DNA of 64,000 nt, taken from assembly GCA_030549495.1 (NCBI GenBank), contig JAUIRK010000235.1:744001-808000 (forward strand), read 5' to 3'. Every line of letters starts with the position of its first letter. Positions within the stretch are counted from its first letter, which is position 1. Source of the DNA: Nectonema munidae (Eukaryota > Nematomorpha > Nectonematoida > Nectonematidae). The notes beneath the pieces were generated by a model, which was not told where the DNA came from, searched no databases, and saw only the letters and a list, made by a program, of their open reading frames with translations. Made by a program: the position numbers and the translations under genes. Shown here piece by piece: positions 33,626 through 45,840 of this stretch.

Positions 33626-34320
33626 ATATGTCTGAACAAAGATGTTTAAAATTTGAATTCTGAAACAAAAGTTTCTTCGTTTAAATAAAATAGCAAATAT
33701 ATTAGAGGCGTTCAGCATAACTTGTGTAATACACAATGAACAAGAATACAACAATGTGTATTCTATTACATTAATTTAACTTTTATTTATTGTAAAACTG
33801 TAAACCTTTAAGCTTTAAACGATAGAGAATACTTTCTGGCTCTCAAGAAAAAGTATCTTATAGAGAGTGTACATCACACACACGATAGTTTGTCAAACAA
33901 CCTGCAAACTATCTTATAGAGTTATGTGCTATAAAAAAATATTTGCCCTCCTCTCCCCTTTTTGAAAAATTTGTGCACCCTTGTTCAGATTCCTGGCTAC
34001 ATTATTGCTTCTGAGATCAACTATGTATCAAATTCGGATTGACTATTATATCAAATGAACTTAAATTGATAATAAAAAAATTAGATTTTAAATATCCCCC
34101 TAAAGACTTCCGTTTAAAACAAGAAAAGTTATATGTACAGTACAGTTTACTCTCTTTCAAACAATATAAATAAAGATATACAATTGAGAGAATTCAAAAT
34201 TATTGGAGACGGGAGGGGGGACAAAGACTTATGAAACTTTAGCCACTAGTCCACCAGACACACTTTTAATCACACACCTAAAAGTCCAAAAAGACTCCAC
34301 TTACCCAAAAATGCCTCCCT

Positions 34321-34575
34321 TTAGATGTGTATTTCTTTTGCTGATGTAGACAGATTACTAAACTTACGTAGTGTATCATGCCAGAATGAAAAGAAATCAT
34401 CTGTTTCTTTTGGAAACTGGATTCTCTCAGAACAGTTGAGATTTATAGCCCTAAATTTAACATTTTTCATTTTTAGTTGTTTGCGTTTGGAACGATTGAT
34501 TATCCTTTGAAACTTTTTGTCGACATTGGCACCGGATATCTTGTGAAAAAAGTAAGTAGTCTTTGCAATTCTCAT
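34321..34575 (-). mobile_element. Possible hAT transposase scrap
   Basis: The minus strand ends with FPKETDDFFSFWHDTLRKFS and NLSTSAKEI, similar in rhythm to the FW----YP-LS--A segment just before the hAT dimerisation motif. The upstream half is basic (NRSKRKQLKMKNVK). This is a weak call; no other hAT motif is present. Confidence 0.25.
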
Positions 34576-34599
34576 CTTATTTTCTATGAATTTACGAGT

Positions 34600-35644
34600 G
34601 TGTGTGTGCTAGAATACTGGCCAATGTAGGTAAGCCCTCGTTGGGTATTCGGACAGATCCGGGTAAGAACATAAAAAATGCCTCCTTGGCAGGTATGGGT
34701 AGAAGAAATTTGAGTTGTGGGCAATATTCGAAACATTTAGATGTTTTTTCCATTTCTCAGCAATCAAATTGAAGTATTAAAAATATTGAAAGATGAGTCA
34801 GCAAACTTTACAAGCACACATTGACCATTATATTCGGGGTTATGCTCAATTTGAAGGAAATATACGCATGCATGGGAAACCCATACCTACACTGCTTTTG
34901 CTGTGTTGGTTGTTTTTGAATCAAGTTCACGGCCTTCTTCAAAAAAGAAGGGGCATGATGTCGAGTGTGGTGTTAGTTACCGCGTGTGAGAATATCATTG
35001 GGTATACATCCGCCATGACTCGCATATGTATTTTAAAGCAGCTTTTCTTAAATGTAGTCGAATATTCGTGTGGGCACTTTTATAATTATATATTTCCGCA
35101 CTGTATATAAATAAAGAAATAATCTCAGCGTAAAGAGCACTTATTGTTCAGAATTGAGGATTTGTTTGAGCTCTAAATAGAAGAATGGGTGATCAATCCT
35201 TTTTCTTGTAATATGGAATCTTTAAAAGAAAATTTTTACGAAGAATTTATTGAATATAAATCGAATTATAAATTTAAATTCAAGTTTAGAGAAAGAGTGA
35301 AAGATTTTTAGGATTTTTGAATTTTTAAGAAACCTTCGTGGGCGATTTAGGCAAAAAAGTTGAGAAGCCGTGTTTTAAAGTGTCCAGTGTATTTGTATGA
35401 GGCGGAAGAAAAAAGTTGAGTTAAAATGTTCATGCATCATCATCCATCATTTTACAAATCTCTCTTACAAGCATACCACTGTTCATTCTTTTGAGAGCAA
35501 GGAATTTGGGTTCTAAAATTTTCAAAGAAATTTAGATTCTTTTAAATGTAAGCATAAATTGCATTTAACTTATTTCGTTATAATTTCAGGGTTGGCAAGT
35601 CCGAGTAAAAAGATCTGACTTTGAATACTGCTACTAAAAATTCT
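34600..35644. other. No recognised gene
   Basis: The open frame 34793-35110 (landmarks QTLQAHIDHYIRGYAQFEGN, LLQKRRGMMSSVV) is unassigned. Around 35290-35375 lies the partner of a dispersed sequence also seen inverted near 11925-11970. Confidence 0.3.
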
Positions 35645-35907
35645 TCTTCCACCTCAGAAGAAGAGGAAGAAATTTTATTGATAATATAAAATTTGAATAT
35701 AGGCATAAAACTATATTATCAATGAATGAATAGAATAAATTTGCAAGCAGGCGAAAAAAGAGGTCTTCAGACTTCATCGGGAATTCGACTCATCCATCAC
35801 TAAAGCCGGAGACAAGTAATCGGAAGAGACAACAAAAAAAGAGGACGCATGAGAGATAAAACAAGTTAGTCATAAATATGAAGAAAAAAAATATATTATA
35901 TTTTATA

Positions 35908-37709
35908 TTATATGCATATAAATATATTCCAAAGAAAGAAAAAAAAATTATGACGAATATAAAGATTGAAGTAAAAACAGAAAAGTTCAATTGTGCATAA
36001 TATACATTTTAACGACTCTTTGAATTTATGAAAACTGTATATGTTCAATTTGTAATGATATGAGTTTGAAATGAATACTGTTCTCAATATGATAGAGCGA
36101 AATAATGATTTATTTGAGGTATATGTAGAAAACAAGTGAAGCGAGTGAAGTGATTGCATTAAGGAATTGAGAAAAAAAAGAATTAAACCGTCCATTTTTG
36201 AAGCAGTTTTAAAGTAAAACTTTAGGTGCGCTAGTTTATTAATATCATATATACTATCCCCAACAACCACTGATCCAAATATAGAGAGTTCTTTATGAAA
36301 GAAAAAATTTTATTCTGAAGAGATCTCAATTTATTTAAAAATGTGTAATTTGAAGAGCCCCATATAATGTTATAATATAAAAAATGAGGAAGAATAAAAG
36401 CATTATACAACAATTTTTTACAATTGAAGTCAAGAAATTTTTTCATTTTCCTAAAAATTCCGAAAAGCCTAGTAATCTTTGTATGAACAGTAGCTATATG
36501 TGAAGACCAGGATAGGTTTTCTACAAGGATTAAACCAAGGTAATTAAACTGGTCCATTCTGCGTAAGCTACATCCATTCAGCATTATGTTTAATTCAAAT
36601 TTAGTTTTTTGCTTAGAAAAAATCATGTAAGAACATTTACTGGTATTCAAAGAAAGTAAATTCTTCTCGCACCAATTAGAGATATTTTCCAAACAAGTAT
36701 TTGTCATTGATACAACGTCTGAAGGATCGCTAAAGTTGAGAGAAAGAGCTATATCATCAGTATATAATGTAAGTGGCGCAGAACTGTTGATGCAAGAAAA
36801 AATGTCATTTATGAAAATAAAAACAAAAGTGGGCCAATGATTGATCCTTGGGGTACTCCCTTACAAATATAGAAATGATTGGAATTTTCACCACGAAAGG
36901 AAACATAGGAAACTCGATTACTGAGGAAACTACATACCCATATCAAAAGTTGTCCTCTAAAGCCGATTCTAAACAACTTGTGAATAAGACAAGTGTGATC
37001 AACACTTTCAAAAGCTTTGTGGAAATCTAAAAATAAGGCCAAGCTTAAACTCCTCCCATAAAAATGCTTTGATATAGATTCAAGTAGTGAAAGTGCAGCG
37101 TCCTCTGTTGATCTGTTTTTAACAAACCCAAATTTATGCTTATGATTAAGAATGTCATGCTTAACAAGAAAGGAAATCATTTTAATAGATATAATTTTTT
37201 CAAAAATTTTAGCAAATGCAGATAAAATTGAGATAGGTCTATAATTTTCCATAGAAAATGGCGACTTTTTATTTTTCAAAAGGGGAATTATTTTAGATAC
37301 TTTAAGCTTAACTGGAAATACACCTTCATTAAGAGAAAGATTGAAAATAAATACCAGTGAAGAACTTATGTATGGAAGAATGTCAATGATTAAACCTGGA
37401 GATAATTCATCTTCGCCAACAGATTGATAAAGAAGATATGGCAACAATGAGGTCAGTAAGGGTAATTTCAGTTAAATAAAAGGAAGGATGATTCATGGGA
37501 ATAGAATCATTAATATAACTCAAAGAAGATGCATCAGGAATGACATCATTTGAACGTGAGAAAAAGGAAGCCAAGTCATCACAATTAAAGGAAGAACTAA
37601 TGAGAACATTTTTAGAGAACATGAAAAGGTTGTTCAGCTTTTTCCAAATCATGTTGCGTTTACAGCTAGAAAACTGATTAAAATAAAATTTCGATTTAGC
37701 TTTTTTCAA
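35908..37709 (-). pseudogene. LINE D reverse transcriptase, four frame segments
   Basis: Segment 37709-37407 is the linker before the RT. Segment 37447-36809 holds VFPVKLKVSKIIPLLKNKKS, YRPISILSAFAKIFEKI, motif A ALFLDFHKAFESVDH and motif B CKGVPQGSIIGPLLF. A frame change follows at about 36815. The next frame gives FINDIFSC and the catalytic YTDDIALSLNF, continuing into 36707-36231 (LLSLNTSKCSYMIFSKQK, YLGLILVENLSWSSHI, NIIWGSSN). Segment 36270-35908 is the C-terminal tail. Frameshifts lie near 37430, 36815 and 36250. Both catalytic aspartates survive. It copies LINE RNA at the nicked target. Confidence 0.85.
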
Positions 37710-37888
37710 TTCTATTTTTTACTGCTTCAGCATGTTTTTATATCTTATCAAATTTAGCTGATTTGGGAAGAGAAGACTCATTTTGTACAACCTTTCTTTA
37801 TATTTTTTGAGAGAAACGAGAAAACCATGGTTCACTCTTTACCTTGGTTTTATATTTATAGCGGAGAAAACTGGCATCGAAAGATTGC

Positions 37889-38653
37889 TTAGAAATTTTT
37901 AGGATAACATTTTTTAATGATTGTACAATTTGGAAAATGGTCTGAAATGTCGGAAATTATATTGTAAGAAGAAAAAGAGGATCTGAAATTGATAAAAATA
38001 TTATCAACTGAAGTTGGGGTTATGCGAGTACATTTAGTTATTGTAGGAAAAAAGCCGAAATAATGCAAAATACCAATAAAGCTCATGTTAGCATCTTTAT
38101 CAACATCAGAGAGATTCAAATTAAAATCACCGTTTACTTTGGCAAATTTAGAGAAAGAATGTAAAGAAACTATATTGTAAAGGTAAGTATTAAAAGAAGT
38201 AATGTTTGAATTAGGAGGACGATACACCGCAAGCAAATCAACAAATGTTGAATCTAATTTAAAATGTAAATGAAGAAAGTCAAAAGGATTTTCCATACAA
38301 GGAAGATTAAAGGTTGAAATTAGAGTGAATGCTTTTTTATTATAAAAAACTCCTACTCCACCACCTCTTTTAGCCCTTTCTTGATAATAAAAGTTGTAGT
38401 CAGGAATTTCAAAATTAATTGAACCAATATTCCAAATTTCGCTCAAAATAATTAAGTCGAAGTTAAAAGTGAGTGAACTAAGCAGATTTAATAAAAAAAC
38501 AAAATTAGCGTTGAGGCTTCTAATATTCAAGTGTAAGATTTTGAAGTTTTTGTTTGAAACAAAGTTACTGTCTGAAGCAAGAATACTTCGAGAAATATAC
38601 ATGGTTGAACTTAAATTTTCTATATCACAATCATGAAAAAAGTTAGTACTCAA
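37889..38653 (-). pseudogene. LINE D apurinic-type endonuclease, 254 codons, open
   Basis: An intact reading frame with the full endonuclease signature: LHLNIRSLNANF (metal-binding Asn), LIILSEIWNIG (Glu), ERAKRGGGVGVFYNK, LAVYRPPNSN, VNGDFNLNL (Asp-Asn), TRITPTSVDNIFIN and ISDISDHFP (Ser-Asp-His). All expected catalytic residues are present, so this domain alone looks functional. It is followed by the broken RT, so it no longer makes a full ORF2. It is the N-terminal domain of ORF2. Confidence 0.88.
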
Positions 38654-38757
38654 AAAACAGGCTGAAAATAATTATAGTTTTCAGAAACACAATCCAAGTT
38701 ATTCATGAAGAATAGAAAGATAATAATTATTATGTTCTCGATTTTTGATTAAATTAA

Positions 38758-39520
38758 TCATCTTGGCAAAAGAAGGATAGTCTTTATTGTAAAATTGTTT
38801 AGAACATTTCTATCTCGACACTTTAAGCATTTAGGATGCTTTTCTACTTCACATTTATCAAAAGTATGCTCTTTTGAAAAACAAATTTGACAATTCACAG
38901 GTTTTTCACAATTCAGGGAAGAGTGACCATTTTGGATACATTTAACGCAATATTCAACTTTTGGAATAAATAATTCGATTTCATACGATAAGGGTCCAAA
39001 GAAAACTCTACTTTTGCAACAAATTGATTTGAAATATTCTTTTTCGAGTGATATTACCAAATTAAAAGATTTATCTAGCTCATTTGCTTTAAATTTGATA
39101 ACTTTCTCTATAGCTTCTAAAGGAATATCGTTTTTATCAGATAATTCTTTTTTAAAACTGTCTAAACTGCCTAAATCAAGAAAGCTTGGTATATTTTTAA
39201 AAATTAAACTAGGAACCCTTTGCTTCTTTGTAAACTTTTCATTTCAATTTTTTAGAAGTTAATTCAGATTCAGCTTTTTTAAGTTCACTCTGCTCCTTAA
39301 AATTAACAAAAATTTTACTATTACGTAATGTACTTGAAACAATCCTAGATTTTTCAATGTTTTTTTGCAGAAAAGAAACCTTATTAAAAGTCTCTTGAAG
39401 AGCTTACAAAAATTAAACTATTTTTTCTTTATTTAAAATACTCGTAAAAATGATTTCTTTATGCTTAAAAAACGACTTCTAAATTTTATTGGATAGCGAC
39501 CCCGGCTCCCCAGCGTTCAT
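38758..39520 (-). pseudogene. LINE D ORF1, zinc-knuckle RNA-binding protein
   Basis: An ATG at 39520 gives MNAGEPGSLS. After several frame changes the segment 39060-38758 encodes ELFIPKVEYCVKCIQNGHSS, LNCEKPVNCQICFSKEHTF, and DKCEVEKHPKCLKCRD. That is three closely spaced CCHC-like knuckles, as in ORF1 of Jockey/CR1 LINEs, which package LINE RNA. The stretch from 39380 to 39060 carries lysine-rich remnants (VNFKEQSELKKAESEL). Multiple breaks lie upstream of the knuckles. Confidence 0.75.
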
Positions 39521-39829
39521 TTTTTCAAACACCTTTCATAGAAGAATTTAGCAAATATTGATGGAAAGTCTTAATTTTATTTTTAAGTATTATTCTGTTT
39601 ATTTTTAGCAACACACCAGCTTTTAAATATAAATTAGTTATAAAGGTAACATCTTTACTCTCTTTCTTAAAATTAATTGTAAAAATATGATATCAGCTCA
39701 AAATAGATATTTTTATTTAATAAAATCAATAAGCTTATTTCAAATTAATATCTTATAGGAAAGTAAAAACTCCGTTTAGCTAATATTTCATGACGTCTAA
39801 TTTCAATTTATCTGCAACACATGTTTATG

Positions 39830-41411
39830 AGCGGTTGAAATATGGGGTTTACATAAATCGTATAATGAAAAATCTGAAGTGTGTACCAAATTTGGAATTG
39901 TTACAAAAAGTAAAGACAACACTGAAATCGTATTTGCTGCATGTAAATTGTGTTTTGTAGTTGTGGTATATCATGGTACACAAACGGGAACTTCAACAAT
40001 GTCCGACAATTGTTCAAAATTACTCAATTGTCAATACTACCATGAACTATTCAACTAAACAAAATAAATTAAGCAAAAATAAAATTAAGGAAGCTTGGCA
40101 TCAATTTTGTTTGCTGTGATTTGAAGTAGTAAATGGAAAAGGTTTTATCGATTCAATTCAAGAAGTTCTTTATAATACAACACGAAACTTAATGCTAAAG
40201 ATATATACTTCCACATTCTACAGCAGTTAGTCTAAGTATCAATGAATGCCGGTTGATATATATAAAATAATTCCTACATAACTTGCATAACCGATTGGAA
40301 ACTCCATAATAAAGTAAATTGCTCCGAAGAATTTGACAGTGGTAAAATAACTGGATCAAACATCTTAACTTGATTCAATCCTGATTTCTTATTATATCAG
40401 TGCTGAAATAACTAAAGAAATATTTTTCACGACAGATAGAGGAGCTAACATTATTTTCGTTTTTCAAGAAAACATTAGAATTCATTGTGCTGCACATGTG
40501 ATAAACGCTATTTTACGCAAAACCATCTAGTCATTCCTTGGATAGGCAAACTCAAAACTATTGTCACAAACTCAAAGTGACAGTGAAAGTTTGAAAAAAT
40601 AAAAAAATAATCCTCTTCACTTGGTTGAATGTGACAACTTGGGTGAATCTTCGCTCAAAAACAATTGGCTGGATCATAAAATTGGTGCATGTAACAATTT
40701 GTTGAACGAGTTTTTATTTACAAGATCTCTACTTTAACTAGCTCTAACATTAATAAGTAAATTGCGTGAAAATTTTCAACGAATTATTACATCCATCAAT
40801 TTTATCATTCACCCAAATGTCTGTCAGGCAGAATTCACCCATTTGTCACATTCAACCAACTCTTTTCCGATCATTTGTCGTGCACCGATCAAGGGAATCA
40901 AACAAAATTAATTTTCTTATAGAAAAGGTTCAAATCTCATATTATACACGAGGTTGCTATTTTTCTCAATCCAAGACAGAAAAGCATGTAAGTTCTAGAT
41001 CATGATGCTCAAAATTCGGTGATGAAGTTTCTTGTTGAATTGCAAAACAAAATAATCAAAAATGAAAGCTACTCAACTGAGGAAAAAATACAAAAGTCTT
41101 TGAAAGTCCTTATATTTGAAACTTTTGAATACTTTGATGCTGATTGTGATGGTATTCAACTAAAAGTAGTAAAAAAATATAAGGATTTTTCAGTCGATTT
41201 GTCAATATGCAGTTACTTTCTTGACTCCTGGAAATGTCATTCAAAATTCTTTGTCTTTCTTGTATTGATAGCTAAAAATGTTTTCTGCATCATGGCTACT
41301 AGAGCAACTAGTCAAAGGAATTGTAGCCTTCTAGCTGGACAAAGTGTTGATAAAAGATCACTTTTAAAACCACCCTCTCTTAAACATATTTTATTGATTA
41401 AAGTGAGATGA
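39830..41411 (+). mobile_element. hAT transposase with BED-type finger, middle and C-terminus, decayed
   Basis: Near 39860-40040 the plus strand gives KFGIVTKSKDNTEIVFAACK, LCF, YHGTQTGTSTMSDNC, a decayed BED finger (C-x2-C and the GTST phrase). Near 40429-40530 comes FTTDRGANIIF and IRIHCAAHVINAILRKT, the DDE catalytic Asp and the C-x2-H region. The frame 41019-41411 ends WKCHSKFFVFLVLIAK, CIMATRATSQRNCSLLAGQS and KRSLLKPPSL, the hAT dimerisation domain with SER altered to SQR. The parts are separated by stops and by about 400 bp of unreadable sequence. ZBED1/Hermes-type by motif style. Confidence 0.75.
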
Positions 41412-42919
41412 AAAGAATTAATAAAGATAAATAAAATTTTTCCTACTTTATTTGATTATTATTGATGCCAAATTTTTTTAGATCTATATAACACACTGTT
41501 AATTTGATTTTTCTTTCTTTTAAGTTCGAGCTTTATTTGTACATTTTTTGCATCAATTCCTCATACATTGACCCATTTGATTTGAAATTTAATGCTAAAA
41601 AACGTCGCCATGACAATTAGGTAAACATTATTTTTGCGTAAAATTTGTTAATTTTTAAATATTTTAAGAAGGTTGAAAAATCTAGTTAACTGTGATATTT
41701 ATAAATTAAAGAAGAAAAATATACTTTTGAAGTGTAAAAATTTATACATCTTAAAAATAATATGCAGTTTGTGGATTTATACAATAATCAAAAGTGATGG
41801 GCATTTTTATCGGGCAGTAACATTAGATAGTATTGCGTAATATAATAGACGGACATTGAGCAACTTGATAATAACAATTCAAAAATAATCTTGCTTGAAA
41901 CGTATAACATCATTCTGAAAGGCAGGCTGCGGATTTGAAGCGGGAAAGAAGAGTTGTAATCGTCTTTTAGAAGTTAGGAGTCAGGGTAAGAAATTAGAAT
42001 ATCGATGAGTACATACTAATGTGTACTTGGAGTCGAAGTTTTGTAAGATCTTCAAACGGGGAGTCAGATGTTTAAGCCATTGACACCGTCTCCCTGCTGC
42101 AACGTAATAAAATGGATGAAGCGTGGATTAGTCGCTTCAATTATTGTGAGCTCAGTAGTAAATTTACGTCAAAAAGGACTCTAGTGATTCCAACAACAGT
42201 TTACGCTATAAATGCCATATGTAATTTATTTATTATATTATTCCTTGTTCGTAGTCTCCTGCAGATTGCATTGACTTTTTTGAGCGCAAACTTCAAAATC
42301 TCAACGAAAAGATCAATCAAGTTTTTGACATTCTCAGTAACAAGAAAAATACAAAAATAGGTATATCTTTTTTTACTTGTTTCAAAAGAAGAATTAATGA
42401 ATATCTATATTTCTAATGACCTCTTTGCCTTATTTTGGAATTTATCGTGTATTTATATGTGTGTTTTCGTTTTTACGCATGTAAGTGTGCTTTTAGATAC
42501 TTCTTCACCATATAACGGTGCTTGTCAACCTTTTGGATTCAAGAGGCTACCCCTTACACTTTGGTTTTAACGAGAGCAAGATTAATATAAAAAGAAATGA
42601 TTGAAATGTGTATGCTATTTTTCCAATTGAAGCTGAAAATTTTTAAAATTATTCTTTATTAGAATTCATATTTGTCAAAATAAAGTTATTAGAGCTTATT
42701 TGGTTATAATCATGATATTGCTGTTGATGAAAAGCGAGCCTTCGATACGAGTACACCAATTCATAGATGAGTTCATGAAAATTGAGAAGAAGAGCCTGTC
42801 AAAGAGATAAATGGGGTATCCTCGAGATGTCAGTAAAAAATATATATGTTATAAGAGATGGGTGCATTTTAGAGAAACGAGAGGAAGATATAAGCTTTAT
42901 GCAGTGAAGATAAGGGAAG
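41412..42919. other. No recognised gene
   Basis: The plus-strand frame at 42112-42360 and a readable stretch near 42810-42920 (YPRDVSKKYICYKRWVHF, RETRGRYKLYAVKI) are unassigned. The latter abuts the piggyBac element below and could be part of the sequence it inserted into. Confidence 0.3.
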
Positions 42920-43459
42920 GGAACCTTCGCTTACCACACTGTTTTGATGCAACACCATTACCACCATAATGGAGTAAAAAGCCCATATTCAAAATAAATT
43001 GTTTTTAAGCATGGTCTAGAATTTTAGTGCCACAATTTTACTTTATATCAGCCTATAATTGTCCTTATAGACTACACTTGATGAATTATCACATTTAAGA
43101 AAAAAAGGTAAAATTCGAAAAAACACATTTTTTTGTGTTTAAAAAACCCTAAAAAAATTGAACGCCATCTATTTTAAATTTAATGACATGTTATATGCTC
43201 TATGAACAGAAGAGAACAGCATAATTTATATCTTTCTCCCAGCACCAAACACCTCGAATAACGACCACTAAAGATATGGATCAACTCGTTGTGACGCAAA
43301 TCTTGCATCATCGTAATAATCAAGATGTGGGAAATCCTTGGAAAGAATAAACAATCAGATAAATCTATCTACAGTTTCTCATTGCACGGTTATTGATTTT
43401 CATACGCAAACAGTTATTGTTCTGTTTCACTACATCTGCTAACTTCAACTATACAAAAT

Positions 43460-45214
43460 ATGAGTTCTTCATCTTCCTTTACTGAATCCAACGAAGAGGA
43501 GCTTTCTGAATGCTCTGAAGATATAGCTTCTGATATTTTTCAAAGTTCAGAAGAGTTTGAAGTTGAAAGTTTTGATAACTCTGATGATGATTTAGAAAAT
43601 CGGGATGAAATCCAAAATGATGATAGCCTTTTGGCTCCAGCTGGAACTGAATTTACGTGGACCCCTCTAAACCCTGTTATTGGCCCTAATTTGAGCCGTA
43701 ACAGACGTAATCTTTCATCTAGGCCATTTGGACCTTCAAATGAAGCAGTGGGAATGAGAAATGAATTTGACATCTTCAAGCTTTTTTTGATGTTAATCTT
43801 ATGAGTTATATAGTTGACATGACTAGAAAAAAGCTGCAGAAAACTACAGGTAATTCCTTTTGAAAAATTTTCCGTAAAATTTTTACTTATTTTTATTAGT
43901 AATGCCAATTGCAAGTGGGAAGAACTAAAGAGCTGCTACGAAAGATTTGAAATTTCCGATCTTTTTGCTTACTTTGGTTGTATCCTTCATATAGGCCAAA
44001 ATAAAGACCAAAAAATTATCACCTCAGTTATTTTCAAAAACTGGCGATCCCTTCCTTAGAACAGCAATTGGCAGGGTATGTTTATGTTTATTCACATTTT
44101 CATTAGGTTTGACGACAGAACTCTAAGTGATAGAAACGACAAAATATCACCAATAAGATACCTTCATGATAGTTTTTTTCAAAGTGCCATAGATTTTGGA
44201 CACCACTTGACTCCTCACAATTGACGACAATTAATCAAATTTAGAGGTGGTTCGCCTGTAAAGGTTTATGATAGAATAAAACCAGGCCACTATGGAATGA
44301 AAATGTTCCATTTGAACGATTCTAAAACTTTCTATGTAATGAAACCTAAGCTTTACGTTACTGGTCTAACGGATAAAACTATTTCTCCAGTCTTACAGTT
44401 TGTAAGCGATTGATTTCACAGTGTCAGTTGCCTGAAGGCTGTGGAATATATTTAGATCGCTTCTTCACATCATACGAATTAGCAGAGTGGTCTCTTGGAC
44501 TACACTTGACTATTTGCGGTACTGTTAATCCAAATCGTAGATTTGTACCGGCTTTACTCAAACCTAAGTATTTGAAAACTCTCAACTTACAAGAGACGAG
44601 AGCAAGATAGTGTATAGTAGGTTTGCATCGCTTTCAATATACATACCATTGAAACATGCTAAAAAAATTTCAAGCCTGTATACGTTTTGTCTTCACAACA
44701 CACAAGAAGTGTAACCATAACGAATAACAAAAGCAACCCAGAAACAATATTATGTTATAATGAAAATAAATGTGGTGTTGACAGTTTCAACCGAATGGCA
44801 AGGGAATATACCTGTTACAAACCGAGTAGGCGCTGGACTATGGCGATATTTACCAATTATATAGACATTGCAGCTTACAATTCATGGGTTATTTTCCAGC
44901 ACAATTGCTGCGAAAAAGCTATCTCTACAAAAAAGGGAGGAAGAAAAGTTTTTTTGAAAAGCTTGTCCCTAAGCCTAAGCAGACAATCAATGCTAAATCG
45001 TTCACTTATTGCTCAAATTTCTTTGCCGATAAAGAGCGCTTTGTCTTACTTCGGATTTCCTGCAATCTCAGAAGCTCTTTCTCCAAGCAGAGGATATTGT
45101 TTTGTACCCGATTGCAAGCCAAGAACGAGAGGTACGCGCAAGTGTGCTCGTTGCAAAAGATTTATTTGCAAAAAGCATTCTTTTTTAACTTGTCCTCTCT
45201 GCAACACTTCTTGA
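43460..45214 (+). pseudogene. piggyBac transposase of the 42.9-46.8 kb element, with likely short introns
   Basis: An acidic serine-rich N-terminus (MSSSSSFTESNEEELSE) leads to FTWTPLNP. A frame change in a T run precedes FFDVNLMSYIVDMTRKKLQ, then a GT...AG stretch of about 65 bp and NCKWEELKSCYERF with ISDLFAYFGCILHIG. A second short GT...AG interval at about 44077-44109 precedes FDDRTLSDRNDKISPIRYL. Then come LIKFRGGSPVKVYDRIKPG, YLDRFFTSYELAEWSL (second catalytic Asp), NENKCGVDSFNRM (third Asp) and the cysteine-rich finger (CKPRTRGTRKCARCKRFIC, CPLC). Stops occur near 44058, 44224 and 44412. Introns are inferred from signals and frame continuity only. Confidence 0.8.
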
Positions 45215-45589
45215 ATATAACGCATGATGTTTTTTTATTTTAATAAATTTCATTTAGCTTTGATTTTTTAAAGATTTTTTAAGCGCTGGATTTTATATGG
45301 TGAAAAATAAATTCATTCTATTTTTATCATAATCATCATCCTCCTCCTCTTGATACAAAAGTAGTTGCTAAAATTATGATGAAATTTTTTTTTATAAATT
45401 TTGTTTTTATCTGAAATAATGAACGAGAGGTAAGTGCAGGAATTTTTGTTGATTGTATATTTTTTTCATTTTGAGAAATGGGACTTGAAAAACACATTGG
45501 AGTAAACAGCACAACAGTAGTAAGCGAAGCTTGCTCCGTCATTGTAGCATATTAAAGGTGATTTTGTCACATCACATAAAAAACCTGAA

Positions 45590-45840
45590 AGCTTGATTTT
45601 ATGTAATAAATACAAAAGTGGAGTTGATTATTTCAATAGAGTGCCTAGAGACTTCACTAATTACAAATACAGTAGAAGATGGACGGAAACCGTTGAATTT
45701 TTAAGATATAGTGGTCATCAGTCACTTTTAAGCACAGCTGTCCTAGCAATGCATTTCCTATACAGAAATGAGGTAAAAAGTTTTTTTAAAAACTTCTTCA
45801 CGGAAGCTTTGTTTTATTTAAATGAACGTTTGTGCTAATA
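45590..45840 (+). pseudogene. Fragment of a second piggyBac-like transposase
   Basis: ILCNKYKSGVDYFNRVPRDF, TNYKYSRRWT parallels the GVD-FNR...SRRWT segment of the transposase just upstream at about 44755-44840, but it is diverged throughout. It is therefore a paralogous piece and not a recent duplication. The preceding 45470-45560 (GLEKHIGVNSTTVVSEACSV) may belong to it. No finger follows. Confidence 0.6.

Larger units (their letters stand above)
32052..33983 (-). mobile_element. hAT element with DUF4371/ZMYM1-like transposase remnants
   Basis: The probable ends are CACGGGCGCACA (32052 on) and TGTGCACCCTTG (ending 33983), each followed inward by a pyrimidine/purine run (G run at about 32083-32097; CCCTCCTCTCCCC near 33946). 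On the minus strand 32896-32615 encodes a TTF-type zinc-finger region: WFSIRTFKSEEAFVTIGLNN, WRKAPS, SSDHCLSMSEL. Then about 32450-32190 gives EEFITVLAQSVNQVIKDEIE, EVGKYRILTNVCKNIS and, after a frame change, VNDSIKYERFISLVEI. That is the start of a DUF4371 domain, whose catalytic part is missing. Flanking 8-mers do not match, so the limits are tentative. Confidence 0.55.
35645..39520 (-). mobile_element. LINE D, near full-length CR1/Jockey-type element
   Basis: The minus-strand order is ORF1 with zinc knuckles (from about 39520), endonuclease (38653-37889), linker, reverse transcriptase (37709-36231) and 3' UTR ending at about 35645 in a GAAGAAGAGGAAGAA-type microsatellite followed by TTTTATTGATA. 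This is the complete two-ORF architecture of CR1/Jockey LINEs at a normal size of about 3.9 kb. It is broken by several frameshifts; the parts are listed separately. Target-site duplications were not identified. Confidence 0.85.

Noticed and set aside
45336-45542. Minus-strand 68-codon open frame
   Set aside because: It lies opposite decayed piggyBac sequence read on the plus strand and has no motif of its own.
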